Shown here: one piece after another, positions 27,338 through 34,699 of the stretch
Layout of the letters: each line of letters begins with the position of its first letter
Numbering within the stretch: position 1 is the stretch's first letter
Assembly (NCBI RefSeq): GCF_021129305.1
Contig: NZ_JAJOMB010000002.1
Span: forward strand, 124,001 to 188,000
Direction: 5' to 3'
DNA from: Kineosporia babensis
Lineage (GTDB): Bacteria > Actinomycetota > Actinomycetes > Actinomycetales > Kineosporiaceae
DNA: 64,000 nt
Notes under the pieces: model-generated
What the model saw: only the letters and a program-made list of their open reading frames with translations
Told to the model about the DNA's origin: nothing
Databases searched by the model: none
Translations under genes and position numbers: made by a program

Positions 27338-29179
27338 TTGTCGGAGCCGGCGCGCGGGTCGCAGGAATCGGGCAACCAGCTCATCGAGGGAGTGAACGCG
27401 GCTGAGTCGCAGACCGGGGCACTGGAGTACACCCCTGGTGTCGCGCAGACCACGCCGGACCTCGGTCCAGTGGGGTCCACCACGGTCACCGACCTGATCG
27501 ACTCCACCTCTACTGACGCGTCTTTTTCCAGCTCATCGGATGGTTCGGGACCAGTGCGACTGATCGGCGAGGACGAGACCTCGAAGGCGATGCAGGCGGC
27601 GGGAGCGGCAGCGGGCTCGCTCGGCGCCGACCCCGACGCGACCGTACGGGCGCCTCAGCCCGGCGCCGCCGAACTGCTGTCCACCGCAGGCCTGCCGGAC
27701 GTCACGGGGGACGTCACGGACACCGGCCTCACGCTGAGCGCGGCCTCGGTCGGGGCTGCGCTCGCGGCAACTGGAGCCCCCCTGAATATGGCGTCTGTCT
27801 CACCGTCCGACGAATCCCCGTCCTCCGGCTCGCTGCCGGTCGGCGGTGATTCCACCGAGCCGCACCCGTTCGTGCCCGACCCGGCTGCTTCGCCGGTGTC
27901 GCCACCGGCCGGCAACGCGCTGGGCGGCAGCGCGCCGGCCTTCGGGTCGCCGTCGCGTCCCGGGCGCAGCGGGGCCCCCGACACGGGTGCCTTCGTGCCG
28001 CGCGAGATGGTGGCCCGGCGTCGGGCCGCCGAGGCGATGACGCGCGCCATCGTGATGGCCCCGCCGCTGCCGCCGTCGATGATGACCAGCTCGATGTCGG
28101 CGCCCGGGGTGGCCACCCCGCCGAGCGGGCCGATCACCCAGCCGGACGGCGTGCCCGAGCCGGCCCCGGCCCGGCCGGCCGCCACCCGGACGGCGAAGAA
28201 CCGCAAGCGCAAGGGCCGCAAGCAGGGTGCGCACACGGCCGGCATCCCGCTGACCGCGCCGGCGAACCCGCAGGCGCCCGCCCAGCAGCCGCCCACCGGC
28301 CAGATGCCGATGCCCACCCCGGGCACCGGCTCGGTCCCGATGGGTTACCCGGCCCAGGGCTACCCGCAGGGCTACGCGCCCCAGGGGTATCCCCAGGGCT
28401 ACGCGCCGCAGGGTTATGCCCCCCAGGGTTATGCGCCGCAGGGGTACGCCCCGCAGGGCTACCAGCCGAACGTGCCCACCGGGGCGATGCCGACCAGCGC
28501 CATGGGTTCGGTCGGAGTGCCCACCGCTCCGCCGCACCAGCAGGCGCCGCCGCCGGTACGGCCTCCGGCCCGCCAGAGTCAGCTGCCGTCCGGGCCCGCC
28601 CGCTGGGGCATGCTCGCCGCGGTGGTGCTGGTGATCGGCGGCATCATCGCCGGTGTGTTGCTCAACCCGTTCGGCAGCGACGACAGCGACGGGCAGAAGG
28701 GCACAGCGGCCGTCGGCCCGACCCCGACCGCTTCCGAGGAGGCTCAGGCCGCGCCCACGGTCTCGCTGGAGTACACCACGAAGGAGTTCGCCGAGGTAGA
28801 TGAAGGAATCTCCGAGAAGTCGGATGGTACCTACCAGTCTCCCTGGTTCAAGTCCGCGAACTTCGGTGGCCTCAAGGACGGTGTGGGCCTGGTTGTCGAC
28901 GTGGGCAGCGCCAAGGAGGTCAGTGAGATCAGCGTGGAGGTCGGTGGATCGCCGATCACGCTCGGCCTACGGGCTGCCGACTCGTTCTCCGGCTCCAACC
29001 TGAGCAACTACGAGAAGGTCGTGGCGCAGGGCAGCAAGACCGGGGTGGTCGAGTTCGACGCATCCAAGGCCGGCGCCCACCAGTACTGGCTGATCTGGGT
29101 GACCAACCTGCCGCCGGACTCCGCGGGCACCTACCGGGCTGTCCTGAACGACATCAAGGTGACCGGCCCCGAGAGCTGA
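27338..29179 (+). CDS. Low-complexity membrane protein with discoidin-like C-terminal domain
   Basis: 613 residues from TTG 27338, with GAAGGAG seven bases upstream. Residues 1-270 are Ser/Pro/Ala/Gly-rich; a basic patch KNRKRKGRKQG precedes a Pro/Gly/Tyr-rich stretch with about seven PQGYA-type repeats (near 338-378). A membrane helix (about 424-444) leads to a ~150-residue extracytoplasmic domain. There the pattern KDGVGLVVDVGSAKEVSEI and a terminal VLNDIKVTG resemble the discoidin (F5/8C)-like module often attached to actinobacterial MviN/MurJ proteins and protein kinases. Predicted role: envelope protein with a glycan-binding outside domain. A terminator follows. Confidence 0.78.
   Translation: MSEPARGSQESGNQLIEGVNAAESQTGALEYTPGVAQTTPDLGPVGSTTVTDLIDSTSTDASFSSSSDGSGPVRLIGEDETSKAMQAAGAAAGSLGADPDATVRAPQPGAAELLSTAGLPDVTGDVTDTGLTLSAASVGAALAATGAPLNMASVSPSDESPSSGSLPVGGDSTEPHPFVPDPAASPVSPPAGNALGGSAPAFGSPSRPGRSGAPDTGAFVPREMVARRRAAEAMTRAIVMAPPLPPSMMTSSMSAPGVATPPSGPITQPDGVPEPAPARPAATRTAKNRKRKGRKQGAHTAGIPLTAPANPQAPAQQPPTGQMPMPTPGTGSVPMGYPAQGYPQGYAPQGYPQGYAPQGYAPQGYAPQGYAPQGYQPNVPTGAMPTSAMGSVGVPTAPPHQQAPPPVRPPARQSQLPSGPARWGMLAAVVLVIGGIIAGVLLNPFGSDDSDGQKGTAAVGPTPTASEEAQAAPTVSLEYTTKEFAEVDEGISEKSDGTYQSPWFKSANFGGLKDGVGLVVDVGSAKEVSEISVEVGGSPITLGLRAADSFSGSNLSNYEKVVAQGSKTGVVEFDASKAGAHQYWLIWVTNLPPDSAGTYRAVLNDIKVTGPES
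28347..28465 (+). repeat. 15-bp coding repeats (PQGYA units)
   Basis: Consecutive 15-bp or 24-bp near-copies encode QGYAPQGYPQ and PQGYA motifs, seven to eight in a row. Tyr recurs every five residues. Third positions differ between copies (GGGTAT, GGTTAT, GGCTAC), so the repeat has been under selection at protein level for a while. Confidence 0.85.
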
Positions 29180-29194
29180 TCCACACATCCCCGC

Positions 29195-29236
29195 AAGGGC
29201 GCGACCTCTGACCCGAGGCCGCGCCCTTCGGCGTTT
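29195..29236 (+). terminator. Terminator after the discoidin-domain gene
   Basis: Stem AAGGGCGCG-CCTC / GAGG-CGCGCCCTT with one internal mismatch, then CGGCGTTTT. It sits 15 bases past the stop codon; the convergent small gene ends at the T-tract. Confidence 0.88.
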
Positions 29237-29658
29237 TAGATCCGGGAGCGCAGCCCTTCCAGCACGTGGTCGGCCAGCGGCCAGCGTGGCACCACGCCGT
29301 CCACCGTCACCGCTACCGAGCCGCGATAGGTACGGACCCAGCTCACCCCGTCCCAACTCAGGGCTGCTCCCGGCTGGGCCAGCCAGCGACGTAGGGCGTC
29401 CCGGTCGAAGACGGCATGGCAGACGTCATCCATCCAGCACTCCACGTATGTGCGGTAGATGCGCAGCTCCAGCGTCACCGGGCCGCCCCCGGCATCGCGC
29501 AGGTCCAGAGCCACGCCAGCCATGAGTTCAGGGTGCGCCGGGTGGCCGCGGCCCGGCGACGGCGCGGCATGGCACAGCTTCTGCACCGCCACCGGCCTCA
29601 GCGGTTCAACCTCTCCGCTGAGGGAAGTGCGGCCTTGGCCGGAAGCTGGCGATGTCAC
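29236..29658 (-). CDS. Small protein of a two-member paralogous family (see 53236-53616)
   Basis: 140 residues from GTG 29658, or about 95 if ATG 29523 is the true start; neither start has a clear ribosome binding site. The core (VTLELRIYRTYVECWMDDVCHAVFDRDALRRWLAQPG is the region from about residue 60) predicts several beta strands with a short helix. It can be aligned with the protein at 53236-53616: both share a hydrophobic strand, then DR-x2-(L/F)-R-x-WL-x-(Q/R)PG and a final strand pair followed by a helix ending xxVL/QRLxxxI. Soluble, no signal peptide. The family is unknown to me. The gene is 28 bp from the second tyrosine kinase and on the same strand. Confidence 0.65.
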   Translation of the reverse strand: MTSPASGQGRTSLSGEVEPLRPVAVQKLCHAAPSPGRGHPAHPELMAGVALDLRDAGGGPVTLELRIYRTYVECWMDDVCHAVFDRDALRRWLAQPGAALSWDGVSWVRTYRGSVAVTVDGVVPRWPLADHVLEGLRSRI

Positions 29659-29686
29659 CGAGGCCGGGCGATCAAGGCGGTTGGCC

Positions 29687-31123
29687 TCAGGCGGTCGGGG
29701 CCGGGCTGTTCTCCCGATCCGGCAGGGTCACACTGGCCGGGCGTACCGCGCCCGTCGAAGTCTTGGCCGTATTGCCGTAGCCGTACCCATAGCCGTATCC
29801 GTCGTAGCCATTGCCACGCTTTCGCTTCGGCGCGAAATTCAGCACCGTTCCCAGCAGCTTCGCATTCACCGCGCTGAGCGCCTGCAACGCCCGCCCCGCA
29901 TCTTCCTTCCGGGTACTGCCGTGCCGTAGCACCAGCACCGCCCCGTCGGCGGCCGCGGCCAGCACCGCCGCGTCGGTGACCGGCAGCAGCGGGGGAGCGT
30001 CCACCACGACCACGTCGTAGTGATCGGCCAGCGTGGTCAGCAGGTCGGCCATCTGCTGCGATCCGAGCAGCTCGGACGGGTTGGGTGGGGTCGGGCCGGA
30101 AGGCAGCACGGCCAGCGTGTCGCGGCCGTAGACGGTGACCACCTCACGCAGCTCGTGCCGGCCGGCGAGGACCGTGGTCAGGCCCGCACCACTGCTGATG
30201 CCCAGGTATCGGCCCACCGCGGGCTTGCGCAGATCGCCGTCGACCAGCACCACCCGGGCCCCGCCGAGTGCCAGGGTCAGCGCGAGATTGCAGGCCGAGG
30301 TGCTCTTGCCCTCGTTCGGCAGGGGCGAGGTGACCACGATCACCCGGGGCGGCGAGTCCACGTCGGCGAACTGCAGATTGGTGCGCAGGGTGCGGAAGGC
30401 CTCGGCCCGGGCGCCGTGCTCGTCGGAGTCGACCAGGGGCTGCTTGCTGGTCTGGGCGTCGAACGGCACCACGCCGAGCGGGATCGCGCCGGTGAGCTTC
30501 TCGATGTCCGAGACCGTGCCGACCGTGGTGTTCAGCGCGTCGCGCAGCACCGCCGCCCCGATGCCCAGGCCCAGGCCGACCAGCAGCCCGAGCGCGAGAT
30601 TCAGCGGCACCCGCGGGGAGACCGGCGAGCCGGGCACCTCGGCCTGCTGGATCGGCGAGACCCGCACCGGCGAGGTGCGCTGCTGCGGAAGTCTTTCCAG
30701 CTGGGCCACGTAACTGGGGAACTTGTCGGCGATGCCGTTGGCGATCAGCGCGGCCCGCTGCGGGCTGGTGTCGGTGACGGTGATCTCCAGCAGCACCGTG
30801 TCGGCCGGGGTGCTCACGCTGATCTGCCCGGCGCTGACCGGCACTCCGTAGCCCTCGGAGACCGTGCTCAGCACGGCCGGGCTGGTGACCACGTCGGCGT
30901 ACGACTTGATCCGCTGCTGGATCAGCGAACTGCCCTGGCTCATCTGCGAAAGATCGCTGCCCTGGGCCTGTTCGGTGATCCCGATGAAGAGCTGGGTGCT
31001 GGCCGAGTACGTCCGTACCTGCCGGTCGGTGTAGACGAACGCCGCGCCCAGCCCGACCAGGGCCAGCAGCAGCACGACGTACCACTGCCGGCGCAGGACA
31101 TGCAGGTACTGAACGATGGTCAC
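29687..31123 (-). CDS. Wzz/CpsD-type tyrosine autokinase, short-tailed paralogue
   Basis: 478 residues. The layout copies the first half of the kinase at 13403-16795: two membrane helices (about 13-31 and 175-195), Walker A SPLPNEGKSTS (266-276), Walker A' VVLVDGDLRKP (291-301), Walker B VVVVDAPPLLP (370-380). The tyrosine cluster YDGYGYGYGYG is at 440-450, then only 28 residues remain. Long identical runs with the paralogue (for example PSGPTPPNPSELLGSQQM) show recent duplication. The downstream small gene (29236) may be cotranscribed. Expected function: chain-length control of exopolysaccharide with tyrosine phosphorylation as switch. Confidence 0.94.
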   Translation of the reverse strand: MTIVQYLHVLRRQWYVVLLLALVGLGAAFVYTDRQVRTYSASTQLFIGITEQAQGSDLSQMSQGSSLIQQRIKSYADVVTSPAVLSTVSEGYGVPVSAGQISVSTPADTVLLEITVTDTSPQRAALIANGIADKFPSYVAQLERLPQQRTSPVRVSPIQQAEVPGSPVSPRVPLNLALGLLVGLGLGIGAAVLRDALNTTVGTVSDIEKLTGAIPLGVVPFDAQTSKQPLVDSDEHGARAEAFRTLRTNLQFADVDSPPRVIVVTSPLPNEGKSTSACNLALTLALGGARVVLVDGDLRKPAVGRYLGISSGAGLTTVLAGRHELREVVTVYGRDTLAVLPSGPTPPNPSELLGSQQMADLLTTLADHYDVVVVDAPPLLPVTDAAVLAAAADGAVLVLRHGSTRKEDAGRALQALSAVNAKLLGTVLNFAPKRKRGNGYDGYGYGYGYGNTAKTSTGAVRPASVTLPDRENSPAPTA

Positions 31124-31163
31124 GCGCGTCCCCCAGGGCAGTGTCCGGACATCTGTTCAGCGT

Positions 31164-31177
31164 TGAACGAGCGTTCA
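31164..31177. promoter_or_regulatory. Perfect dyad TGAACGAGCGTTCA
   Basis: Perfect 6-bp arms with two-base spacer, 41 to 54 bp upstream of the short-tailed kinase start, so in promoter position for that gene. It overlaps a further GTTCA/TGAAC pair on its left. A repressor site is plausible. Confidence 0.5.
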
Positions 31178-31341
31178 TGCTATCCGCGCCGAAAGGCTCG
31201 CACCGGCGTTGCCGCAATCCGTTCGGGCCATGTCGGGATCGGTATTTCGGCCAACCGAATACCGGTCGTATGGAATGCTGGCGACCGGCCGTGAGCGGCT
31301 TGCGGAATTACGCCGTAAATAGTGCGCCTGGTTTCGTCTTA

Positions 31342-31411
31342 TTGCACGGTGCAGTGCAAGTGTGCGCCGGGTGTGCGTGGAGGTGCGCAGTGCCACTGCA
31401 CCCACGGTGCA
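31342..31411. promoter_or_regulatory. Two tandem TGCAC dyads upstream of XRE regulator
   Basis: TTGCAC-6-GTGCAA at 31342-31359 and TGCACC-3-GGTGCA at 31397-31411 share the TGCAC half-site; their centres are about 53 bp apart, near five helical turns. They lie 120-190 bp before the regulator start. Possible autoregulation by the XRE protein at 31530. Confidence 0.45.
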
Positions 31412-31529
31412 CCAGCAAACCAAACGCGTCAGCTTCTGGAGAAAGCGACGAATTCGTGCCTATGCTGACAATTACTGCACGCGCAGTAGGTGTCGGCGGA
31501 CCATATTTGCGCGATTGACGGGGGTCATC

Positions 31530-33164
31530 GTGATGACGGTGGAACGCTGGACAGGGCACGAAGCGTGGGCTTTGCGTCGGGCTCTGAGAATGACGGTGGT
31601 GGGATTTGCCGAATACCTAGGTGTCGGCACCCGCACCGTGAGCAAGTGGGAGGCACGCGGGGCTGACATCGAGCCGATGCCCGAGCTGCAGGCGGTGCTG
31701 GACACCGCCCTGGCCCGGGCCGACCGCGCAAGTGCCGAGCGGTTCCGGTTGCTGATCCAGGCGGGAACGGCGGCCCGGGCAGCTGCGGGCCGCAGGCGTG
31801 GTTCGGCGGAGAAGCCGGCCTCGGCTCCGGTGGCATCGGCGGCTCCGATGTCCCCGGTGGTCCGGCCGGCGCCCATGCCTGGGCGCTCCGTACGGGCCGC
31901 GCGAGCGGCTGCGGTCTCGGCCGAACCGGCGGCCCGGGTGGCCCGTACCTCGGTACGGGACCGCACGGTCCCGCCCAGCCGGTTGCGAGCGCGCCGGCCA
32001 CCCGGTCAGCCGGGTCCGGATCTACAGGCCGTCGGTGGCTCCGGCGGTCCGGTGGGCCCGGCCCCTCAGCCGGGCGCAACACCTGATTGGAGTACCGATC
32101 CGCTCCTGCAGCTCCAGGCCCGGACGGTGCCCGAGGGCGGGGCCCCGACGGTCTCGCCCACCCTGGCCTGTGCCCCTCCTGAGGCCCTGGCCGATGCCTG
32201 GGTCCGGGCCCGGGCCCACACGCCGGAACCGCCGGGCGGTCATCCGGCGGTCGGCCGCAGCGATGTCGAGGCGGTGCAGGAGACCGTCTCGTTCTTCAGC
32301 CGCGTCGATCACCGCCGCGGTGGCGGGCACGCCCGCACGGCCGTGCTGCAGTACCTCACCTCGGACGTGTCCGGATTCCTGCACGGACGCTTCACCGACG
32401 ATGCCCTCCGGCGCCAGATGTTCGCGGTCGCCGGGGAGCTCGCCTGCCTGGCCGGGTGGATGTCGTACGACGACGCCGAGCACGCCACCGCTCAGTGGGC
32501 CGGGTCGATCGCAGTGAAACTGGCAGCGGAGGCCGGCGACGCCCCGCTGACCGGTTTCGCACTGCGGGCGATGTCCCGGCAGGTGCTCGACCTGGGACAG
32601 CCCGATCGCTCCCGGGACCTGGCCGCAGCCGCGGTCAGCGGGGCGCGCTACCAGCTGGCCACCCCGCGTGAGCGGGCTCTGTTGTCGATGGGGCAGGCCC
32701 GGGCCCTGGCGGTGGCCGGGGACCGGCAGGCGGCCATGGTGGCGCTGAAACAGGCCGAGTCCGAACTGGCTGCGGCCTCTTCGGCGGACGCCGAACCGGA
32801 CCGGGTGTTCTTCGTCAGTGAGGCGTCCCTGGCCCATCAGTCCGGTTGCGTGCTGCGCGACCTCGGAGACCTGCGCGGCGCGCTGGAGGCCTTCGAACGC
32901 TCGGTGCAGAACCGGCAGCGGTCCAAGTTCCCGAGAGCACATGCGATCACCCTCGGTGACCTCGGTGACGTGCAGGCCCGGCTGGGCCGGCACGACGATG
33001 CCGTGGCCACCTGGTCGCAGGCGCTGGATGCGATGTCGGGCGTGCGCTCGGCCCGGACCCGCGCCATAGCCCGTCGCATCCGGGTGATGACGGCGAGCAA
33101 ACCGGTCAGGGTGGCGGGCTCGGAAGAGCTCGCCGCCCGGGTGGAGCACTACCTGGCCGGATAA
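31530..33164 (+). CDS. XRE-type HTH regulator with TPR-like C-terminal region
   Basis: About 544 residues from GTG 31530 (ATG 31533 is immediately next; GGGGG upstream). The N-terminal helix-turn-helix VERWTGHEAWALRRALRMTVVGFAEYLGVGTRTVSKWEARGADIEP is the common actinomycete family with the WEARG motif. A long Pro/Ala/Arg-rich linker (about 75-235) precedes a helical region with TPR features (for example GALEAFERSVQNR, GDVQARLGRHDDAVATWSQALD) that probably senses a ligand or peptide. A paralogue with nearly the same HTH lies at 47572-48786. A hairpin follows its stop. The target genes are not known; the upstream dyads hint at autoregulation. Confidence 0.87.
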   Translation: MMTVERWTGHEAWALRRALRMTVVGFAEYLGVGTRTVSKWEARGADIEPMPELQAVLDTALARADRASAERFRLLIQAGTAARAAAGRRRGSAEKPASAPVASAAPMSPVVRPAPMPGRSVRAARAAAVSAEPAARVARTSVRDRTVPPSRLRARRPPGQPGPDLQAVGGSGGPVGPAPQPGATPDWSTDPLLQLQARTVPEGGAPTVSPTLACAPPEALADAWVRARAHTPEPPGGHPAVGRSDVEAVQETVSFFSRVDHRRGGGHARTAVLQYLTSDVSGFLHGRFTDDALRRQMFAVAGELACLAGWMSYDDAEHATAQWAGSIAVKLAAEAGDAPLTGFALRAMSRQVLDLGQPDRSRDLAAAAVSGARYQLATPRERALLSMGQARALAVAGDRQAAMVALKQAESELAAASSADAEPDRVFFVSEASLAHQSGCVLRDLGDLRGALEAFERSVQNRQRSKFPRAHAITLGDLGDVQARLGRHDDAVATWSQALDAMSGVRSARTRAIARRIRVMTASKPVRVAGSEELAARVEHYLAG

Positions 33165-33175
33165 ACCGACGGTTC

Positions 33176-33215
33176 GTGGCCCACGTCCTCCCCACGCCGG
33201 CACCGCGTGGGCCAC
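33176..33215 (+). terminator. Hairpin after the XRE gene
   Basis: Perfect 10-bp stem GTGGCCCACG / CGTGGGCCAC with a 20-base loop, 11 bases after the stop codon of the XRE regulator. No T-tract. The remaining ~190 bp before the next gene have no other clear feature. Confidence 0.7.
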
Positions 33216-33402
33216 CTGACAGATGTCGGCTGGGTATTCGGGCACGCGCCGCCCGGGTACCCAGCCGATCTCACCATCCAGCTACTTCAGTCCCCGCGTC
33301 CTCTGGTCGAACGAACGCACGAAACAAGGCCGAAGTCGCCCACCGCGTCTGTCTGCGATTCGATGGGTGGAGTCAGGCCGAAGCCGACGGGGGAGGCGAA
33401 GG

Positions 33403-33891
33403 ATGGATCCGCACGTGTTCAACGGCCGCATCCTCGACGCCATACCCCGCAGCCCGGAGCAGTTCTGGGGTCGGCTGCACAGCGCTGCGCACGTTCTGGC
33501 TCAAGAGCCCCGGATGTTCTGGTCGTGCCTGGCCCTGCTCCTGGCCGGCGCTGCGCTGGTGTTCTTCCGCAGGCCGTCCGTCGCGATCCTGGCGCTCGCC
33601 CTGACCAGCTGGGCCTGGCTGAGGGCCAACCAGGCCCACGAGGGCGCGATCCTGGTGTTCCTGGCGCCCGGTCGCGGCATCACGGAGGCCGATCTGCTCG
33701 TCCCCGTCGTCATCGGCCTGGCCGCGGCGGCCCGGCTGCTGTGGCGGAGGCTCAGCCCGCGTATTCCTGCCCTGACGGCCCGTCGAAGCCGTTGCCAGGA
33801 TTCTCCCCCCGGTCGGCCGACTGGGACGGCAGACGGCCAGGATGCGTCTCCTGGTACGACCAGCGCTCCTCGGCCCAGACCTGCCCCCTGA
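33403..33891 (+). CDS. Small integral membrane protein overlapping a convergent gene
   Basis: 162 residues from ATG 33403, with GGGAGGCGAAGG upstream. Hydrophobic segments at about 40-57, 60-75 and 98-113 predict three membrane helices; a hydrophilic, Arg/Pro-rich tail (about 115-162) follows. No family recognised. Its last 140 bp overlap the 3' end of the molybdoenzyme gene on the other strand; the tail lacks conserved character and is probably read only because no stop occurs in this frame. The membrane part is clearly outside the overlap. Confidence 0.6.
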   Translation: MDPHVFNGRILDAIPRSPEQFWGRLHSAAHVLAQEPRMFWSCLALLLAGAALVFFRRPSVAILALALTSWAWLRANQAHEGAILVFLAPGRGITEADLLVPVVIGLAAAARLLWRRLSPRIPALTARRSRCQDSPPGRPTGTADGQDASPGTTSAPRPRPAP

Positions 33892-34465
33892 GGTGGTAGC
33901 CGCGCTCCTCCCAGAATCCACGCCGCGGCTCCAGCAGATACTCCCACCCCCGGAACCACTTGGGGCCCTTCCACGAGTACAGGTGCGGAATCACCAGCCG
34001 CACCGGGAAACCGTGCTCCGGGGTCAGCAGTTCGCCGTCCTGGTGGGTGGCCAGCATCGCGTTGTCGGCGAGCAGGTCGTCGAGCCGGACGTTGGCGCTG
34101 TAGCCGTACTGCCCGTAGACGATCACGTTGGTGATGCCCGGCAGCGGGGGGTAGGCCTCGACCACGTCGCGGGCCCGGATCCCCTCCCAGATGTTGTCCA
34201 GGGTGGTGAACTTCCCCGCGCAGTGCATGTCGGCGGTGAGTTCGGAGCGCGGCAGCTTCTCCAGTTCGCCCAGGGAGACCACGAACGACTCGTCGCTCTT
34301 GGTGGCCCCGCCGAAGCTCAGCATCCAGGAGTCCCGGTCCCGCACCTTCGGCACCGGCCCGTAGTGGCGCACCGGGCGGTCGGTGCGCCCGGTCTGGCCG
34401 GGAGGCATCAGACGATCGTCCGGGTTCTCACCCGGCGGATGGTCGTGGTCCGGTCCCTCCTGCAT
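33752..34465 (-). CDS. Sulfite-oxidase-like molybdopterin oxidoreductase
   Basis: About 237 residues from ATG 34465 (GAGGGGCGGG upstream; ATG 34477 is close). The Mo-binding Cys lies in ADMHCAGKFTTLDNIWEGI, and the later EHGFPVRLVIPHLYSWKGPKWFRGWEYL is the family's signature: both fit the small single-domain Moco oxidoreductases of the sulfite oxidase/YedY group. No twin-Arg signal is seen, so it should act in the cytoplasm. The substrate is unknown. It stands next to the mod operon for molybdate uptake, 220 bp away on the same strand, which supports the cofactor assignment. The C-terminal ~45 residues are probably disordered. Confidence 0.92.
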   Translation of the reverse strand: MQEGPDHDHPPGENPDDRLMPPGQTGRTDRPVRHYGPVPKVRDRDSWMLSFGGATKSDESFVVSLGELEKLPRSELTADMHCAGKFTTLDNIWEGIRARDVVEAYPPLPGITNVIVYGQYGYSANVRLDDLLADNAMLATHQDGELLTPEHGFPVRLVIPHLYSWKGPKWFRGWEYLLEPRRGFWEERGYHLRGQVWAEERWSYQETHPGRLPSQSADRGENPGNGFDGPSGQEYAG

Positions 34466-34699
34466 CCCGCCCCTCATCCCGCCCGTCTGGTCCTCGTCGT
34501 CCCGATGGTCCGTACGAAGTTCAAGTACCGACCGACGTCTCCATGTTCGACGCTGACCGCCCGATCCGCCCAATCCGCAGGTCAGCGGACTTCGGACTCT
34601 ACTGACCGGTTGCCGACGGCCGTTAACCAGGCCCGCTTGTGTGGCCGGTGGGATCCGTACGGGTCCGACTGCACCCGGTCATGACCGCAGGTGAGACCC

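Larger units (their letters stand above)
31124..31529. promoter_or_regulatory. Divergent promoter region with several perfect dyads
   Basis: 406 bp between the starts of the short tyrosine kinase (minus) and the XRE regulator (plus). Three operator-like dyads: TGAACG-AG-CGTTCA (31164-31177), TTGCAC-6-GTGCAA (31342-31359), TGCACC-CAC-GGTGCA (31397-31411). The two latter share TGCAC half-sites. The middle part (about 31240-31340) is less GC-rich than the genes. No coding region. Confidence 0.6.
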
